Shown: positions 34,270-44,208, numbered from the stretch's first letter. The stretch: 64,000 nucleotides of DNA from Hymenobacter radiodurans (GCF_004355185.1 NZ_CP037922.1:3628001-3692000), one strand, 5' to 3'. Translations and numbers: made by a program. Notes: generated by a model not told the origin, from the sequence alone.

Positions 34270-36204
34270 TTATCGAGTAAAGAATGCTTGCAGTTGATCA
34301 AGCTCTAAAAGCACCAGCGTTTTGCGCCCATCAGGTGTGTACCCAGGCACAGCGCAGGCAAAAAGTCGATCTACTAAAGCGTTCATCTCTACTTCCGACA
34401 AGCGGGCACTTGCCGCGCCACTCGCCACGCGGCGCGCCAAGGCCCGGGCCATTTGTTCTCGCCGATCCAGCTTCACGGGTCCGGCGTGCGTGCGAAACTG
34501 CTCAATCAGGCCTTCAAACAATTCCTTCTCGTCGCGCGCTGGCACATCGGCCGGGATGCCTTCTACGGCAATGGTGTGGGGACCAAATTCGGTAAAGCGA
34601 AACCCTAGCGCGTGCAAAGAATCAGTAACCTCGCGCAGCACGGCAAAGTCGGCGGGCGAAAACGTGACGGTGCGCGGGAAAAGCAAGGTTTGCGAAGCGC
34701 CGCTTTCGCGCTCCAAGGCCTGGGCATATTGCTCATACAGAATCCGCTCACGGGCAGCCAATTGATCAATTAGCATCACCCCCGATTTCACCGGCACCAA
34801 TACATACTGCTGATGCACCTGAATTACCTTGCTGCCTGGCCCCGACTGGTTTTCGCGCAAGGGCAATTCGGGGTTAGCAGTTTCTACCATTACCAGCTCA
34901 TCATCTGAAGGTGGCAGCGTGTCCGTGGCTTCGGCCTCTACATCGGGCAGAGCAGTTTGGCCAAGTGAGCGGTAGAAGTCCTCCAAATCCCGTTTGGCCT
35001 GATCGGTAGGTCTGGGGGGCAAATTCCGATCCTGGGGGGCAAATCGGTCGGGTTGCCGCTCGCGCGGTGAAGGCGAAGCCGCTTGCGCTGCCGCTGCTGA
35101 GAGGGCATCGGGGCGGTATTCGTCGGAAAAGGAATTGTGGCTGGCGCCTGAGCTGCGCAACGGGCGAATGGGAGCAAAATTCACATCGCCCTCGAAGTCC
35201 AGCGACGGTGCCATATTATGTATTCCCAAGGATTGCTTCACGGCCGCCCGCACAATGGCGTACACCGTCTTCTCGTCCTCGAACTTGATTTCCGTCTTGG
35301 TCGGGTGCACGTTGATGTCGATGGTCTTGGGGTCAAGCTCCAGAAACAGCACGTAAAACGGATGGGTATCGCGGGGCAGAAGACCTTCATAAGCCGCCAG
35401 CACCGCGTGATTAAGGTAAGCTGAGCGGATAAAGCGATTATTCACAAAGAAGAACTGGTCGCCCCGGCTTTTCTTCGCCGACTCGGGCTTGCCGATAAAC
35501 CCCTTAACGGTAATAAAAGGCGTCACCTCTTCGCAGGCCGCCAACTGCTCTTTGTAGCCATTGCCCAGCAAGGCCACAATGCGCTGACTGAGTTTGCCGG
35601 CCGGCAGGTTGAACACCTCCAGCTCGTTCTGATAAAGCGAAAAAGTTGTCTGCGGATTGGCCAAGGCCACATGCTGGAACTCGTCCAGGATATGACGCAT
35701 CTCTACCGCGTTGCTTTTCAAAAAGTTACGCCGCGCCGGCACGTTGTAAAAAAGGTTCTTTACTGCAATGCTGGTACCATCAGGGCAAGCTACGGGCTGC
35801 TGACTCATTACCTGGGAGCCTTCAACCAATAATAGCGTACCGGTGTCATATTCGCGTTGTTTGGTGCGCAACTCTAGTTGAGCCACTGCAGCAATGGAAG
35901 CCAGCGCCTCACCCCGAAAGCCGAGCGTGCGAATCCGGAACAAATCCTCGGTGGAACGAATCTTGCTCGTAGCATGGCGTTCCAAGCTCATGCGGGCATC
36001 AGTAGGCGACATCCCGGCACCGTTGTCTACCACTTGCACGAGTTGCTTACCAGCATCCTTGATAATCAACTGCACCTGCGAAGCGCCTGCGTCAACGGCA
36101 TTTTCCAGCAATTCCTTTACCACGGATGCCGGACGCTGGACTACCTCGCCGGCGGCAATCTGGTTAGCGAGATACTCGGGTAGCAATTGGATTACGTCCG
36201 CCAT
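34270..36204 (-). CDS. mutL: DNA mismatch repair protein MutL
   Basis: A 644-residue mismatch-repair ATPase. The GHKL motifs are LLENAVDAGASQV, VVDNGAGM and GFRGEALASIAAV in the N-terminal third. The middle region (about 350-430) is a low-complexity linker that contains two copies of the TTTGCCCCCC motif in different frames. The C-terminal dimerisation domain follows. Length normal. It is divergent from the GH3 fusion gene. Confidence 0.95.
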   Translation of the reverse strand: MADVIQLLPEYLANQIAAGEVVQRPASVVKELLENAVDAGASQVQLIIKDAGKQLVQVVDNGAGMSPTDARMSLERHATSKIRSTEDLFRIRTLGFRGEALASIAAVAQLELRTKQREYDTGTLLLVEGSQVMSQQPVACPDGTSIAVKNLFYNVPARRNFLKSNAVEMRHILDEFQHVALANPQTTFSLYQNELEVFNLPAGKLSQRIVALLGNGYKEQLAACEEVTPFITVKGFIGKPESAKKSRGDQFFFVNNRFIRSAYLNHAVLAAYEGLLPRDTHPFYVLFLELDPKTIDINVHPTKTEIKFEDEKTVYAIVRAAVKQSLGIHNMAPSLDFEGDVNFAPIRPLRSSGASHNSFSDEYRPDALSAAAAQAASPSPRERQPDRFAPQDRNLPPRPTDQAKRDLEDFYRSLGQTALPDVEAEATDTLPPSDDELVMVETANPELPLRENQSGPGSKVIQVHQQYVLVPVKSGVMLIDQLAARERILYEQYAQALERESGASQTLLFPRTVTFSPADFAVLREVTDSLHALGFRFTEFGPHTIAVEGIPADVPARDEKELFEGLIEQFRTHAGPVKLDRREQMARALARRVASGAASARLSEVEMNALVDRLFACAVPGYTPDGRKTLVLLELDQLQAFFTR

Positions 36205-36488
36205 CGACCGGGAACTGAGGAGGTTAAGAAAGAAGTTAGCAGGAGTAAAAAGGGCTTAAAAACCGTTTAAACAGTCCAAGGCCGAGAAATTATCCGTAAG
36301 TTCGCGGTCAACTTCGGTTTGTGCCTCCCCGTCCCGGGCTGCCAAACCAGCTACCTAAGCAGTGCGAAAACCGGGTGCCCTGGGTCAGCCAAAACGACTA
36401 CAGCCCCACTCGCTATTGCTTCCTGAAAGGGACAAAAGTAGGGCTAATTCCGCTCGTTTTCAACGTTACGACCACACCAGCAGAGCCG

Positions 36489-39461
36489 ATGCTCAAGGAT
36501 TATTCGATTAGACTTTTGCTGCTACTGCTGGCCATCACGGGTCTGATCATTTCGTCGTCTTCTCCGATAGACAAGGATGTGCGGCCTATGTCGCCGGCCG
36601 AGCAGAATTGGGTGGATAGCGTGTATAGCTCCCTTACCCCTGACCAGCGCTTGGGGCAGTTGTTTATGGTGGCCGCCTACTCCAACAAGGACCGCAAACA
36701 TGTGCTCCAGATTGAGGAGTTGGTGCGTAATTACCACATTGGGGGGCTAATGTTCTTGCAGGGCGGCCCACGTCGTCAAGCTGCACTTACCAACCGTTAC
36801 CAAAAGCTGACTAAGCTGCCCTTGCTCATTGCGATGGACGCTGAATGGGGTCTTGACATGCGCCTCGACAGCTCCATGCATTTCGCCAAAGCTATGACGC
36901 TTGGCGCCATGGACGACGACCAGTATGTGTACCAGATGGGCCGCGAAATCGCGCTCAACATGAAAGCCCTTGGCGTGCATGTAAGCTTTTCGCCCGTTAT
37001 CGACGTCAACTCCAACCCTGCTAACCCTGTTATTGGTAACCGTTCCTTTGGCGAAGACAAAGAGCAGGTTTCCAAACGCGGTGTGGCGTATATCCGGGGC
37101 TTGCAGGACCACGGCATTATTGCCGTAGCCAAGCATTTCCCCGGCCACGGCGACACCGATACGGACTCCCATGTGGCGCTACCGGTGGTGAATACCGATA
37201 TGGCTCGCCTGACCAATGTTGACCTGTTCCCTTTTCAGCAGTCCTTCGATGCGGGCGTGATGGGCGTGATGGTGGCCCACTTATACATGCCGCTCTTCGA
37301 CACTTTGCGCACTCAGACTACTACGCTGTCGCATAACTTGGTGACGGGTTTGCTCAAGGAGAAGATGGCCTATAAAGGGCTGGTTTTCACCGATGCGCTG
37401 AACATGAAGAGCGTCTCGAACCTCTATAAGCCCGGAGAATTAGATGCCTTGGCTTTGGCCGCGGGCAACGATGTGCTGCTCTTTTCAGAAGATGTGCCGG
37501 TTGCCCTGCAGAAAATTCGCGAAGCCATTGCGGGGGGCAAAATTCAACCCGCTGACTTAGAGTACAGAATACGTAAAATTCTGCGAGCCAAATATTGGGC
37601 GGGACTTAACCGCTACCGCCCCGTTGAGCTAAGCAATTTGATGACTAGCCTCAATCGGCCGTTGAGCCGCATGGTGCAGCAACAGATTTATGAGCACGCG
37701 GTTACCGTCGTCAAGAATCAGGACAATCTCTTGCCCTTCAACCGGCTAGATACGCTACGCATCGCCTCGGTTACTATCGGCACCCCTGCCAGCGGCACGT
37801 ACGCTACCATTATGAATAAGTATCAGGGTGGTACTGTCTATTCCGTACCCAACCGCTACGCCCCTGATTCCACTTACACGCGTATTCTATCGCGCCTCGG
37901 ACCCTATAATACGGTGGTCGTCAGCCTGCATGGCATGAACAGTACGCCCGTGCATAAATACGGCATGGGCGATGGAGCCTTGAAATTTATTGAACAGCTA
38001 CAAGCTAATCCGCGCGTAAAAACGGTAGTTGTTGCGATGGGCAATGCCTATTCGCTCAAGTTTTTGGAGTCGGCGCGCACCTTGGTTTGTGCTTACGAGG
38101 ATAATTACCCTTCCCAGCTGGTAACGCCGCAGGTATTATTTGGGGCTTTGCCTGCTAAGGGGCGGCTGCCCGTCACGGTGTCGCCGACGCTCAAAATAGG
38201 TACTGGCCTGCCTACGCCAGACTTCCGCCGTCTGCGCTATGCAACCCCAGAAAGTGAAGGATTGGATTCTCGCATTTTAGCTCAAATCGATAACATTGCG
38301 CTCGAAACAGTAGCGTACGCAGCGGCCCCTGGCTGTCAAGTATTAGTGGCGAAAAATGGCGCCGTAATATTTGATAAAAGCTACGGTTTCAACACCTACG
38401 ACCGGACCCAGCCAGTAAACAACAGTACGCTTTACGACCTGGCCTCGGTGACCAAAGTAGCGGGTACACTACAGGCGGCCATGTACCTGAAAGATCAGGG
38501 CAAGCTCAGCCTCGACGAGAAGGTATCGACGTATCTGCCAGAGCTGCGCAGTACCAACAAAAAGGACATCATTGTGCGCGACTTGCTATTGCATCAGGCT
38601 GGCCTGAAGGCAGGTATCCCGATGTGGGAGCGCACCGTCACTAAAACGGGTCTTAAGCCAACCTTTTATGCCAGCACCCGCTCCGCCGACTTCCCGAATG
38701 AAGTAGTGCCTGGCACTTATAGCGTCAAAACTGCTGACGATTCGGTGTGGGTGTGGACGATGCGCTCTGGCTTACTGCCTAAGATAAAAGGCAAATACCC
38801 ATTGGAGTACAGCGACCTGACTTTTGTAATCGTGAAGCGCTTGTGCGAAAAGCTACTGCAACAGCCAATCGAGCAATTTCTGGCTAAGCAGTTTTATCAG
38901 CCCTTGGGGCTGAATACTATGACTTATAATCCGCTACAGCGGTTTCCGAGTTCCTGCATCGCCCCTACGGAAAATGATACATACTACCGTCGCTCTCAGC
39001 TGCGGGGCTCGGTGCACGACCAAGGCGCAGCTATTGTGGGCGGCGTAGGCGGCCACGCAGGCTTGTTTGCCAATTCCAACGACTTGGCCATCCTCATGCA
39101 GATGAATCTGCAGAATGGCCGCTACGGTGGGCAGCGCTACTTTCAGTCGCCTGTGGTGACGGAGTTTTCGCGCCCACAAATTGCTGGCAACCGTCGGGGG
39201 CTAGGCTGGGACCACGGTACTCCCGAAAAAGGACCCGGTCAGGGCCCGACATCGAGCATGGCGCCACCAGCTACGTTCGGCCACACTGGCTTCACGGGCA
39301 CATGCGTGTGGCTCGATCCTGAAAACAAAATTGTATATATCTTTCTTTCTAATCGGGTATACCCTGATGCGGGCAACAACAAATTGATTCAAAACAACGT
39401 CCGTACACGCATCCACGACGTTATTTATAAGTCTTTCATCAAAAGCATTTCTAAGACATGA
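36489..39461 (+). CDS. Glycoside hydrolase family 3 domain fused to a serine hydrolase (beta-lactamase-like) domain
   Basis: A 990-residue exported two-enzyme protein. The N-terminus MLKDYSIRLLLLLLAITG is a signal segment. The NagZ-like GH3 domain (about 30-400) has the histidine motif KHFPGHGDTDTDSH near 215 and the nucleophile in FTDALNMK near 301. A linker domain (about 400-580) precedes a class C-like serine hydrolase domain (about 588-990) with LASVTKV (S-x-x-K) near 653, EYSDLTF (Y-x-N equivalent) and GHTGFTG (KTG equivalent). It probably trims peptidoglycan sugar and peptide parts in the periplasm. I use the ATG at 36489; an earlier frame start would precede the signal segment by 56 residues. 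Confidence 0.9.
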   Translation: MLKDYSIRLLLLLLAITGLIISSSSPIDKDVRPMSPAEQNWVDSVYSSLTPDQRLGQLFMVAAYSNKDRKHVLQIEELVRNYHIGGLMFLQGGPRRQAALTNRYQKLTKLPLLIAMDAEWGLDMRLDSSMHFAKAMTLGAMDDDQYVYQMGREIALNMKALGVHVSFSPVIDVNSNPANPVIGNRSFGEDKEQVSKRGVAYIRGLQDHGIIAVAKHFPGHGDTDTDSHVALPVVNTDMARLTNVDLFPFQQSFDAGVMGVMVAHLYMPLFDTLRTQTTTLSHNLVTGLLKEKMAYKGLVFTDALNMKSVSNLYKPGELDALALAAGNDVLLFSEDVPVALQKIREAIAGGKIQPADLEYRIRKILRAKYWAGLNRYRPVELSNLMTSLNRPLSRMVQQQIYEHAVTVVKNQDNLLPFNRLDTLRIASVTIGTPASGTYATIMNKYQGGTVYSVPNRYAPDSTYTRILSRLGPYNTVVVSLHGMNSTPVHKYGMGDGALKFIEQLQANPRVKTVVVAMGNAYSLKFLESARTLVCAYEDNYPSQLVTPQVLFGALPAKGRLPVTVSPTLKIGTGLPTPDFRRLRYATPESEGLDSRILAQIDNIALETVAYAAAPGCQVLVAKNGAVIFDKSYGFNTYDRTQPVNNSTLYDLASVTKVAGTLQAAMYLKDQGKLSLDEKVSTYLPELRSTNKKDIIVRDLLLHQAGLKAGIPMWERTVTKTGLKPTFYASTRSADFPNEVVPGTYSVKTADDSVWVWTMRSGLLPKIKGKYPLEYSDLTFVIVKRLCEKLLQQPIEQFLAKQFYQPLGLNTMTYNPLQRFPSSCIAPTENDTYYRRSQLRGSVHDQGAAIVGGVGGHAGLFANSNDLAILMQMNLQNGRYGGQRYFQSPVVTEFSRPQIAGNRRGLGWDHGTPEKGPGQGPTSSMAPPATFGHTGFTGTCVWLDPENKIVYIFLSNRVYPDAGNNKLIQNNVRTRIHDVIYKSFIKSISKT

Positions 39462-39501
39462 CCTGTTGTCCGTCGTTTTCACCAAGCTTCTGATCCGCAT
39501 A

Positions 39502-39544
39502 TGGCGGTAAGACATCTACCTGATGGCTTACCGCCAATTTTTTT
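39502..39544 (+). terminator. Intrinsic terminator after the GH3 fusion gene
   Basis: TGGCGGTAAG pairs with CTTACCGCCA across a 15-base loop, followed by AA and a run of seven T, about 40 bases after the stop codon. Confidence 0.88.
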
Positions 39545-39753
39545 GCCCCCCATACACAGCAACCTACAGCGTGGTCAATCGTTGAGAAACAACGTACCCG
39601 CATTCGGGCTAACTATTTGGCTCGTGTCCACTCCAAGATGGCTGGGGGCTTTTTTATGAATTTTCTCACCACGCCAGCGCTGATTGCCCTACCATTCTCA
39701 CCATTCACCAACCAATGACAGCCCACCTGAATTTTGGTGAAACCTCCCCTACC

Positions 39754-40890
39754 ATGAACATCGGCATTGTTTGTTATCCCACCTTTGGAGGTTCCGGCGT
39801 AGTTGCTACGGAGCTAGGTAAAGCCCTGGCTCTCAAAGGGCACCGTGTCCACTTTATCACGTACAGCCAGCCTGTCCGCCTCGATTTTTTCAACGAGAAC
39901 CTCTTCTATCATGAGGTGTATGTGCCGCCGTATCCGTTGTTCCAGTTTCCGCCTTATGAACTGGCCTTAGCCAGCAAAATGGTGGACATTGTGCAACACG
40001 AAAAACTCGATGTGCTGCATGTGCACTATGCCATTCCGCACGCGTCGGCAGCCTATATGGCCAAGCAGATTCTGCGCACCAAAGGCATTCAGATTCCGAT
40101 CATAACAACTCTGCACGGCACCGATATTACGCTGGTAGGCAAAGATGCCAGCTACGAGCCGGTGGTGACGTTCAGCATCAATCAGTCGGATGGTGTGACG
40201 GCGGTATCCGCCGATTTGCGGGCCGAGACGTACCAGTACTTTGCTATTGAGAAAGACATTGAAGTGATTCCGAACTTCATTAATCTGGAGCGTTTCAAGA
40301 AGCAGAACAAGTCCCACTTCAAGGCCGCCATTGCGCCGGAGGGCGAGAAGCTGCTGATTCATACATCTAACTTCCGCTCCGTAAAACGCGTGGAAGATGT
40401 GGTTCGCATTTTTGCGGGCGTGCGCAAAGAAATTCCGGCCAAGCTCCTGCTCGTTGGCGATGGTCCTGATCGACCGCGCATCGAAAAGCTCTGCCGTGAA
40501 ACCGGCTACCTCAGCGACATCCGTTTCCTGGGTAAGTTGGAGGCTGTGGAAGAAGTACTCAGTATCAGCGACTTATTTCTGATGCCTTCTGAAAAGGAGA
40601 GTTTCGGCCTGGCAGCGTTGGAGGCAATGGCCTGCGAAGTACCGGTTGTCAGTACCAACGCCGGGGGCATTCCGGAGCTGAATGTGGATGGCGTAACCGG
40701 TACTACTAGCGCCGTGGGCGATGTGGAGGAGATGGTGAAAAACGCTCTCTTTATCCTGGCCGATGAAAATCTACCACGGTTCAAAGCTGCCGCACGGGCG
40801 CGAGCGGAGGAGTTTGCCGTGGAAAAGATTGTACCGCTGTACGAAGCTTGTTATCAGCGCGCCATCGATTCCCAATTGGCGGTAGTGTAA
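39754..40890 (+). CDS. bshA: N-acetyl-alpha-D-glucosaminyl L-malate synthase
   Basis: A GT4 glycosyltransferase that joins GlcNAc from UDP-GlcNAc to L-malate, the first step of bacillithiol synthesis. The 378-residue protein starts [20 protein letters not shown], the BshA signature, and has [11 protein letters not shown] and the donor site [21 protein letters not shown] start at 39754 because it matches the family; an in-frame ATG at 39715 would add 13 residues. A C6 tract at 39546 and a G5-CTTTTTT tract near 39643 lie between the terminator and this gene. Confidence 0.94.
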   Translation: MNIGIVCYPTFGGSGVVATELGKALALKGHRVHFITYSQPVRLDFFNENLFYHEVYVPPYPLFQFPPYELALASKMVDIVQHEKLDVLHVHYAIPHASAAYMAKQILRTKGIQIPIITTLHGTDITLVGKDASYEPVVTFSINQSDGVTAVSADLRAETYQYFAIEKDIEVIPNFINLERFKKQNKSHFKAAIAPEGEKLLIHTSNFRSVKRVEDVVRIFAGVRKEIPAKLLLVGDGPDRPRIEKLCRETGYLSDIRFLGKLEAVEEVLSISDLFLMPSEKESFGLAALEAMACEVPVVSTNAGGIPELNVDGVTGTTSAVGDVEEMVKNALFILADENLPRFKAAARARAEEFAVEKIVPLYEACYQRAIDSQLAVV

Positions 40891-40893
40891 ATC

Positions 40894-41292
40894 TCAATAA
40901 GTCAGCTTCCTACCTCGCAGATAAAACTCACATTTCACTCGCTGCTTTTCGGCAAATCCTTTATCGATTTGCTTCAATAACTGTAACTGTTTAGTGAATA
41001 TGAGAATTCGGGAATCCTGGTCTGCTATCCGGTTTTTCACCTCGTGGTTACAGGCCATTTCAAAAGTTACTTTTTGAAAAACATGAAATAGTAGCTCTTC
41101 TAACTGACCGAAAATCCGACGTTCGAGCTCCTGTCCACGCTCCACTACAATGAAGTGATATCCATCGTTATGCACCTGGATTTCCGGTCGGGCGAAATCT
41201 TCATTGCGGCCAAAAGTAGGCAAGGATGAAGCCGGTGCATCTATCAGATTACCTAGCGCTGAGACAATAGCTTCGACTGCTATGAGATTCAT
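40894..41292 (-). CDS. Imm63-like protein (candidate orphan immunity protein)
   Basis: A 132-residue soluble protein whose middle part (YHFIVVERGQELERRIFGQL, ELLFHVFQKVTFEMAC, RILIFTKQLQLLKQI) follows the pattern I know for immunity protein 63: a YHYVxxERGxExxRR strand, an LLyxxFxxVTFxMA helix and a FxKQxELL helix. Imm63 members neutralise polymorphic toxins. No toxin gene is adjacent. It ends three bases from bshA on the opposite strand and is followed upstream by the membrane-anchored gene at 41299, with which it may share a transcript. The family match is by memory of the pattern. Confidence 0.6.
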   Translation of the reverse strand: MNLIAVEAIVSALGNLIDAPASSLPTFGRNEDFARPEIQVHNDGYHFIVVERGQELERRIFGQLEELLFHVFQKVTFEMACNHEVKNRIADQDSRILIFTKQLQLLKQIDKGFAEKQRVKCEFYLRGRKLTY

Positions 41293-41298
41293 ACAAGT

Positions 41299-41835
41299 TT
41301 AAAACAGGCTCGCTGCCTCTCGCTTCACCACATTCAAAGCGCGGGCCGTAGGATCCACTTCTTCGGCAATTAAAGTTTCGAGCACGCGCTTGGCGAGTTC
41401 GGTACCACGGGCTTGCTGAGGGGCTGGCAGAGCATGGTATGATTTGTTGATCATTGTGAGCACATTCTCGCGGGCCTGCTTTACATGATCCCAGGCGTCG
41501 GGGCTCATGTAGAGCTGCTGGGAAAGGTTGTGCTCAAACTCAGCGCGAATCTCCTGAAGCAGTAAACGGTGAAATTCAGGGGCCGTTTGACCGGCGCTGC
41601 TGAGGCGCACCAGAATGTTATTAGGCGTAATGCGCTCCAGCAGCAGCGTTACGCGCTCATAGGCTTGCAAACGGATAGGCAGAGTTTCCTTGCTACTCTG
41701 CAAACGCAGCTCGATCAGACGCCGCTGCTGCTCCTTCTCAAAATACTGCTTGATCAGCAGGAACACCGAGCCGGCCACAATAATGGCGGGCAGAATGATT
41801 TTGAGCAATTCAAAAATATAGGCAGTAGTATCCAT
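41299..41835 (-). CDS. Membrane-anchored coiled-coil protein of unknown function
   Basis: A 178-residue protein with one N-terminal membrane helix (about 9-28) and a long, charged helical cytoplasmic or periplasmic part starting KQYFEKEQQRRLIELRLQSS. I know similar proteins in other Bacteroidota but no function. It is six bases from the Imm63-like gene on the same strand. Confidence 0.7.
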   Translation of the reverse strand: MDTTAYIFELLKIILPAIIVAGSVFLLIKQYFEKEQQRRLIELRLQSSKETLPIRLQAYERVTLLLERITPNNILVRLSSAGQTAPEFHRLLLQEIRAEFEHNLSQQLYMSPDAWDHVKQARENVLTMINKSYHALPAPQQARGTELAKRVLETLIAEEVDPTARALNVVKREAASLF

Positions 41836-41995
41836 GCGAGCGTATCAGGCCAAGTTTGGCGAAGTGTAAAGGATAAATGACTGTAAATGTTGACTGTAAC
41901 CGCTAAGCAAATGGCGCGGTGTTTGGGCAAAGATAACCAGTGAACCGGAGCGGCCAACCGGCTGTTCTAACACTATACGAATCCTATAGTCTTCG

Positions 41996-42003
41996 TATCT
42001 TTG
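41996..42003 (+). promoter_or_regulatory. Candidate -7 promoter element for the IscA-type gene
   Basis: TATCTTTG matches the Bacteroidota -7 consensus TAnnTTTG exactly and lies 30 bases before the ATG at 42034. A clear -33 TTG is not visible at the expected distance. Confidence 0.55.
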
Positions 42004-42033
42004 CACCAGTCTTCTCTTAACCACGAACTCATT

Positions 42034-42387
42034 ATGGCAACGGCCGTTTCAACCAAAACTGCTCCCATTAGCCTCACCTCGCGGGCTTTGGTAGAAGTCA
42101 GAAATATCATTGAAGAAAAGAAAGTACCGACCGAGTACGGCTTGCGCATTGGCGTGCAGGGTGGCGGTTGCTCGGGCATGAGTTATCTGCTCGGCTTCGA
42201 CAAAGCCAAAGACAACGACGAGGTGTACGACCTTGATGGCCTGCGCCTTATCATGGATAAGAAACACGCGATGTACGTGCTAGGCATGGAAGTCGACTTC
42301 CAAGATGGCCTGAACGCTCGCGGCTTTGTCTTCAACAATCCGCAGGCTAAAAGTACCTGCGGCTGCGGTTCGTCATTCTCGGCCTAA
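42034..42387 (+). CDS. HesB/IscA-type iron-sulfur assembly protein
   Basis: A 117-residue A-type carrier that helps deliver Fe-S clusters. The conserved cysteines are in GGGCSGMSY (near 46) and CGCGSSF near the C-terminus. Start at 42034 gives MATAVSTKTAPISLTSRALV. Terminated by the hairpin at 42411. Confidence 0.93.
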   Translation: MATAVSTKTAPISLTSRALVEVRNIIEEKKVPTEYGLRIGVQGGGCSGMSYLLGFDKAKDNDEVYDLDGLRLIMDKKHAMYVLGMEVDFQDGLNARGFVFNNPQAKSTCGCGSSFSA

Positions 42388-42410
42388 TAAACGCGCCGTT
42401 CTGCTTTCAT

Positions 42411-42447
42411 AAAAAGCCTTGTCTACACGGTGTAGACAAGGCTTTTT
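42411..42447. terminator. Bidirectional terminator
   Basis: AAAAAGCCTTGTCTACAC is followed after one base by its exact inverse, ending in T5, between convergent genes. Confidence 0.9.
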
Positions 42448-42477
42448 ATTTGTCCTAAGTCTCCTTATTCGGCAACA

Positions 42478-43149
42478 TCATCTTTTTAAAACGATGTCCC
42501 GGCGACCCGTCCAGCCTTGTGCTGTTCGCTGTAACTCAACTACGCCGGTGCCACCCACCGACACCGCCGGTATTGATGCGATATACTTCGGTGTTACCAA
42601 TGGATCGTCTTTGAACACAAAGTCGGTGATATAATATGGCGGCCGGCTTCTAGGTTCCTTAATAACGGCGTGAATATGAGCAGGATCGGTGCGGCTTGGG
42701 TATGACGCGGGCCGGATGGAGGTAATGGTGTAGCGGCCCTGCTTGTCTGATTTTGCCCATCCGTGCAGGTGCCCATGCCACTTCTGCACGCCCGTTTCAC
42801 CCCCTTTTTTGGTGTAGTGCCCCGTATGGTCCGTTTGATACGCATAGATGATTACGTCCGCATACGGACTTTTGCCATCGGCCTGTAGTAATGTACCAGT
42901 AATTAGTAACGGGTCGCCTGATTCGTTGGGCCCGCCCATCTTGAGGGTAGAGCTTAATGAAGCGGGCATATTCACGAAACAGCACGCAATAGCGGTATCG
43001 GGGCCGTCGCAGGTATCTGCTGTGGTTATAGAGTGGTTATTACCTTCTAAAGCTTGGACGCTACTTTGCGACTTACTGTCGCTACACCCACCAATCAGCA
43101 GACCAAAGCTACTGAGCGACACACTGAGCAGCCATTCGCGGACTTTCAT
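42478..43149 (-). CDS. Intradiol dioxygenase-like lipoprotein
   Basis: A 223-residue predicted lipoprotein (signal ends GLLIGGC, lipidated cysteine near 22). The domain resembles protocatechuate/catechol 1,2-dioxygenase-like folds: ADVIIYAYQTDHTGHY (possible first tyrosine ligand), DKQGRYTITSIRPASYP (second tyrosine) and the histidine pair in PAHIHAVI. These four residues would bind Fe(III). Exported members of this family are common in Bacteroidota and their substrates are unknown. Confidence 0.82.
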   Translation of the reverse strand: MKVREWLLSVSLSSFGLLIGGCSDSKSQSSVQALEGNNHSITTADTCDGPDTAIACCFVNMPASLSSTLKMGGPNESGDPLLITGTLLQADGKSPYADVIIYAYQTDHTGHYTKKGGETGVQKWHGHLHGWAKSDKQGRYTITSIRPASYPSRTDPAHIHAVIKEPRSRPPYYITDFVFKDDPLVTPKYIASIPAVSVGGTGVVELQRTAQGWTGRRDIVLKR

Positions 43150-43228
43150 AACTCTGATTAGCTAGAGATTTGCTTCTGAGTTACTTAAGTTACGTTTTTG
43201 CTAGCACTCTTCTATTAATTAGAGCCTG

Positions 43229-44101
43229 TTAATACGTCTTAGTCATATCGGCTGGCACAACTAGCACGAAGTCGGCTTTGCGTAGGTGCTCTTTCTCCAG
43301 CTTCTCCAGTCGCTCCTGCGACACCGTGGAAATAGTACGAATGCGCAGTTTAGGCTCCGCTTGGCGCAAATACCAGTTAATCCCGTCGTAGTTATCAGAG
43401 TGGTAGCTGCCATTGAGGTGGAGCAGCAACTGGCCCGGCTGCCGGCTCTTCAGGATAAAATGCGCCATGGTGGCGTCTTTCAAGGCTTGGGCCTGAATGA
43501 TGTTTTGGGCCGCCGTGCCTCCGTGAGCAGCGTCACCAAACATCTTAGCCATGTTGGCATAGCCGGGCAGGGCATAATCGACGGTGATGGGCAGCGGCGC
43601 GAGCCATTCCTTCTCGTTGGGGGGCAAATTATCGAGCGAGGTTAGGCTACCTTTCGCTACCTGAGAAGCATATCGCCGGGGCACGTTGGTGCCTACTACG
43701 CGCAGCTTATTTTGGCGCGCCAACTGAAGCAAGGGCTTATAGTCGGTGGCATAGTTAGGCCAAGGCCGGCTCTGCTCTTCGAAGGCTTTATCATCCAGCT
43801 CACCCGTGTTGTATTGCTCCACGAGCGGCTGTACGTCGCGCTCAAACATCTCCAATCCCAATACCAGCTGGCCAGCTTTGCGCTGAGCTAAGTCACGGGC
43901 TACTTGCAACTGCAGCCAGTGCGCGATGGGGTCGTTGTGCTGCTCGCCGAAAAGCACGACATCGGCTTCGGCGAGTTCCTTGAGCATCTTGTCGTAGCTG
44001 GCAGATTTGCCGGCGGCTGTATACAGGCGATAAGCGGGACGGTCGCCGGTGCGGAAGCTGAGGAGGCTAAGCAAAATTGGCAGGAAGAATAAACGGCGCA
44101 T
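43229..44101 (-). CDS. ChaN-like (TIKI superfamily) exported protein
   Basis: A 290-residue exported protein with signal (MRRLFFLPILLSLLSFRTGD) and the motif DVVLFGEQHNDPIAH that defines the ChaN/TIKI superfamily, followed by LVLGLEMFERDVQPLV and, near the end, LLHLNGSYHSDNYDGINWYL. ChaN-family proteins bind haem or act as metalloproteases; the exact role is not set. The ATG at 44101 gives the signal; an upstream ATG at 44137 adds twelve residues. Confidence 0.85.
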   Translation of the reverse strand: MRRLFFLPILLSLLSFRTGDRPAYRLYTAAGKSASYDKMLKELAEADVVLFGEQHNDPIAHWLQLQVARDLAQRKAGQLVLGLEMFERDVQPLVEQYNTGELDDKAFEEQSRPWPNYATDYKPLLQLARQNKLRVVGTNVPRRYASQVAKGSLTSLDNLPPNEKEWLAPLPITVDYALPGYANMAKMFGDAAHGGTAAQNIIQAQALKDATMAHFILKSRQPGQLLLHLNGSYHSDNYDGINWYLRQAEPKLRIRTISTVSQERLEKLEKEHLRKADFVLVVPADMTKTY

Positions 44102-44164
44102 AAGCAAAGTTGGTGGCGTAGAGTAGGAAGTCGACAAGCGGGCCTCTTGTTACTCCTAAAGCGC

Positions 44165-44208
44165 AAAAAGCCCCGTCATGGTTGCTGAAAGCAGATGACG
44201 GAGCTTTT
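44165..44208 (-). terminator. Terminator after the ABC permease
   Basis: AAAAGCCCCGTCAT pairs with ATGACGGAGCTTTT with one mismatch; on the minus strand it is followed by T. It lies between the ABC permease end and the ChaN-like gene. Confidence 0.6.
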
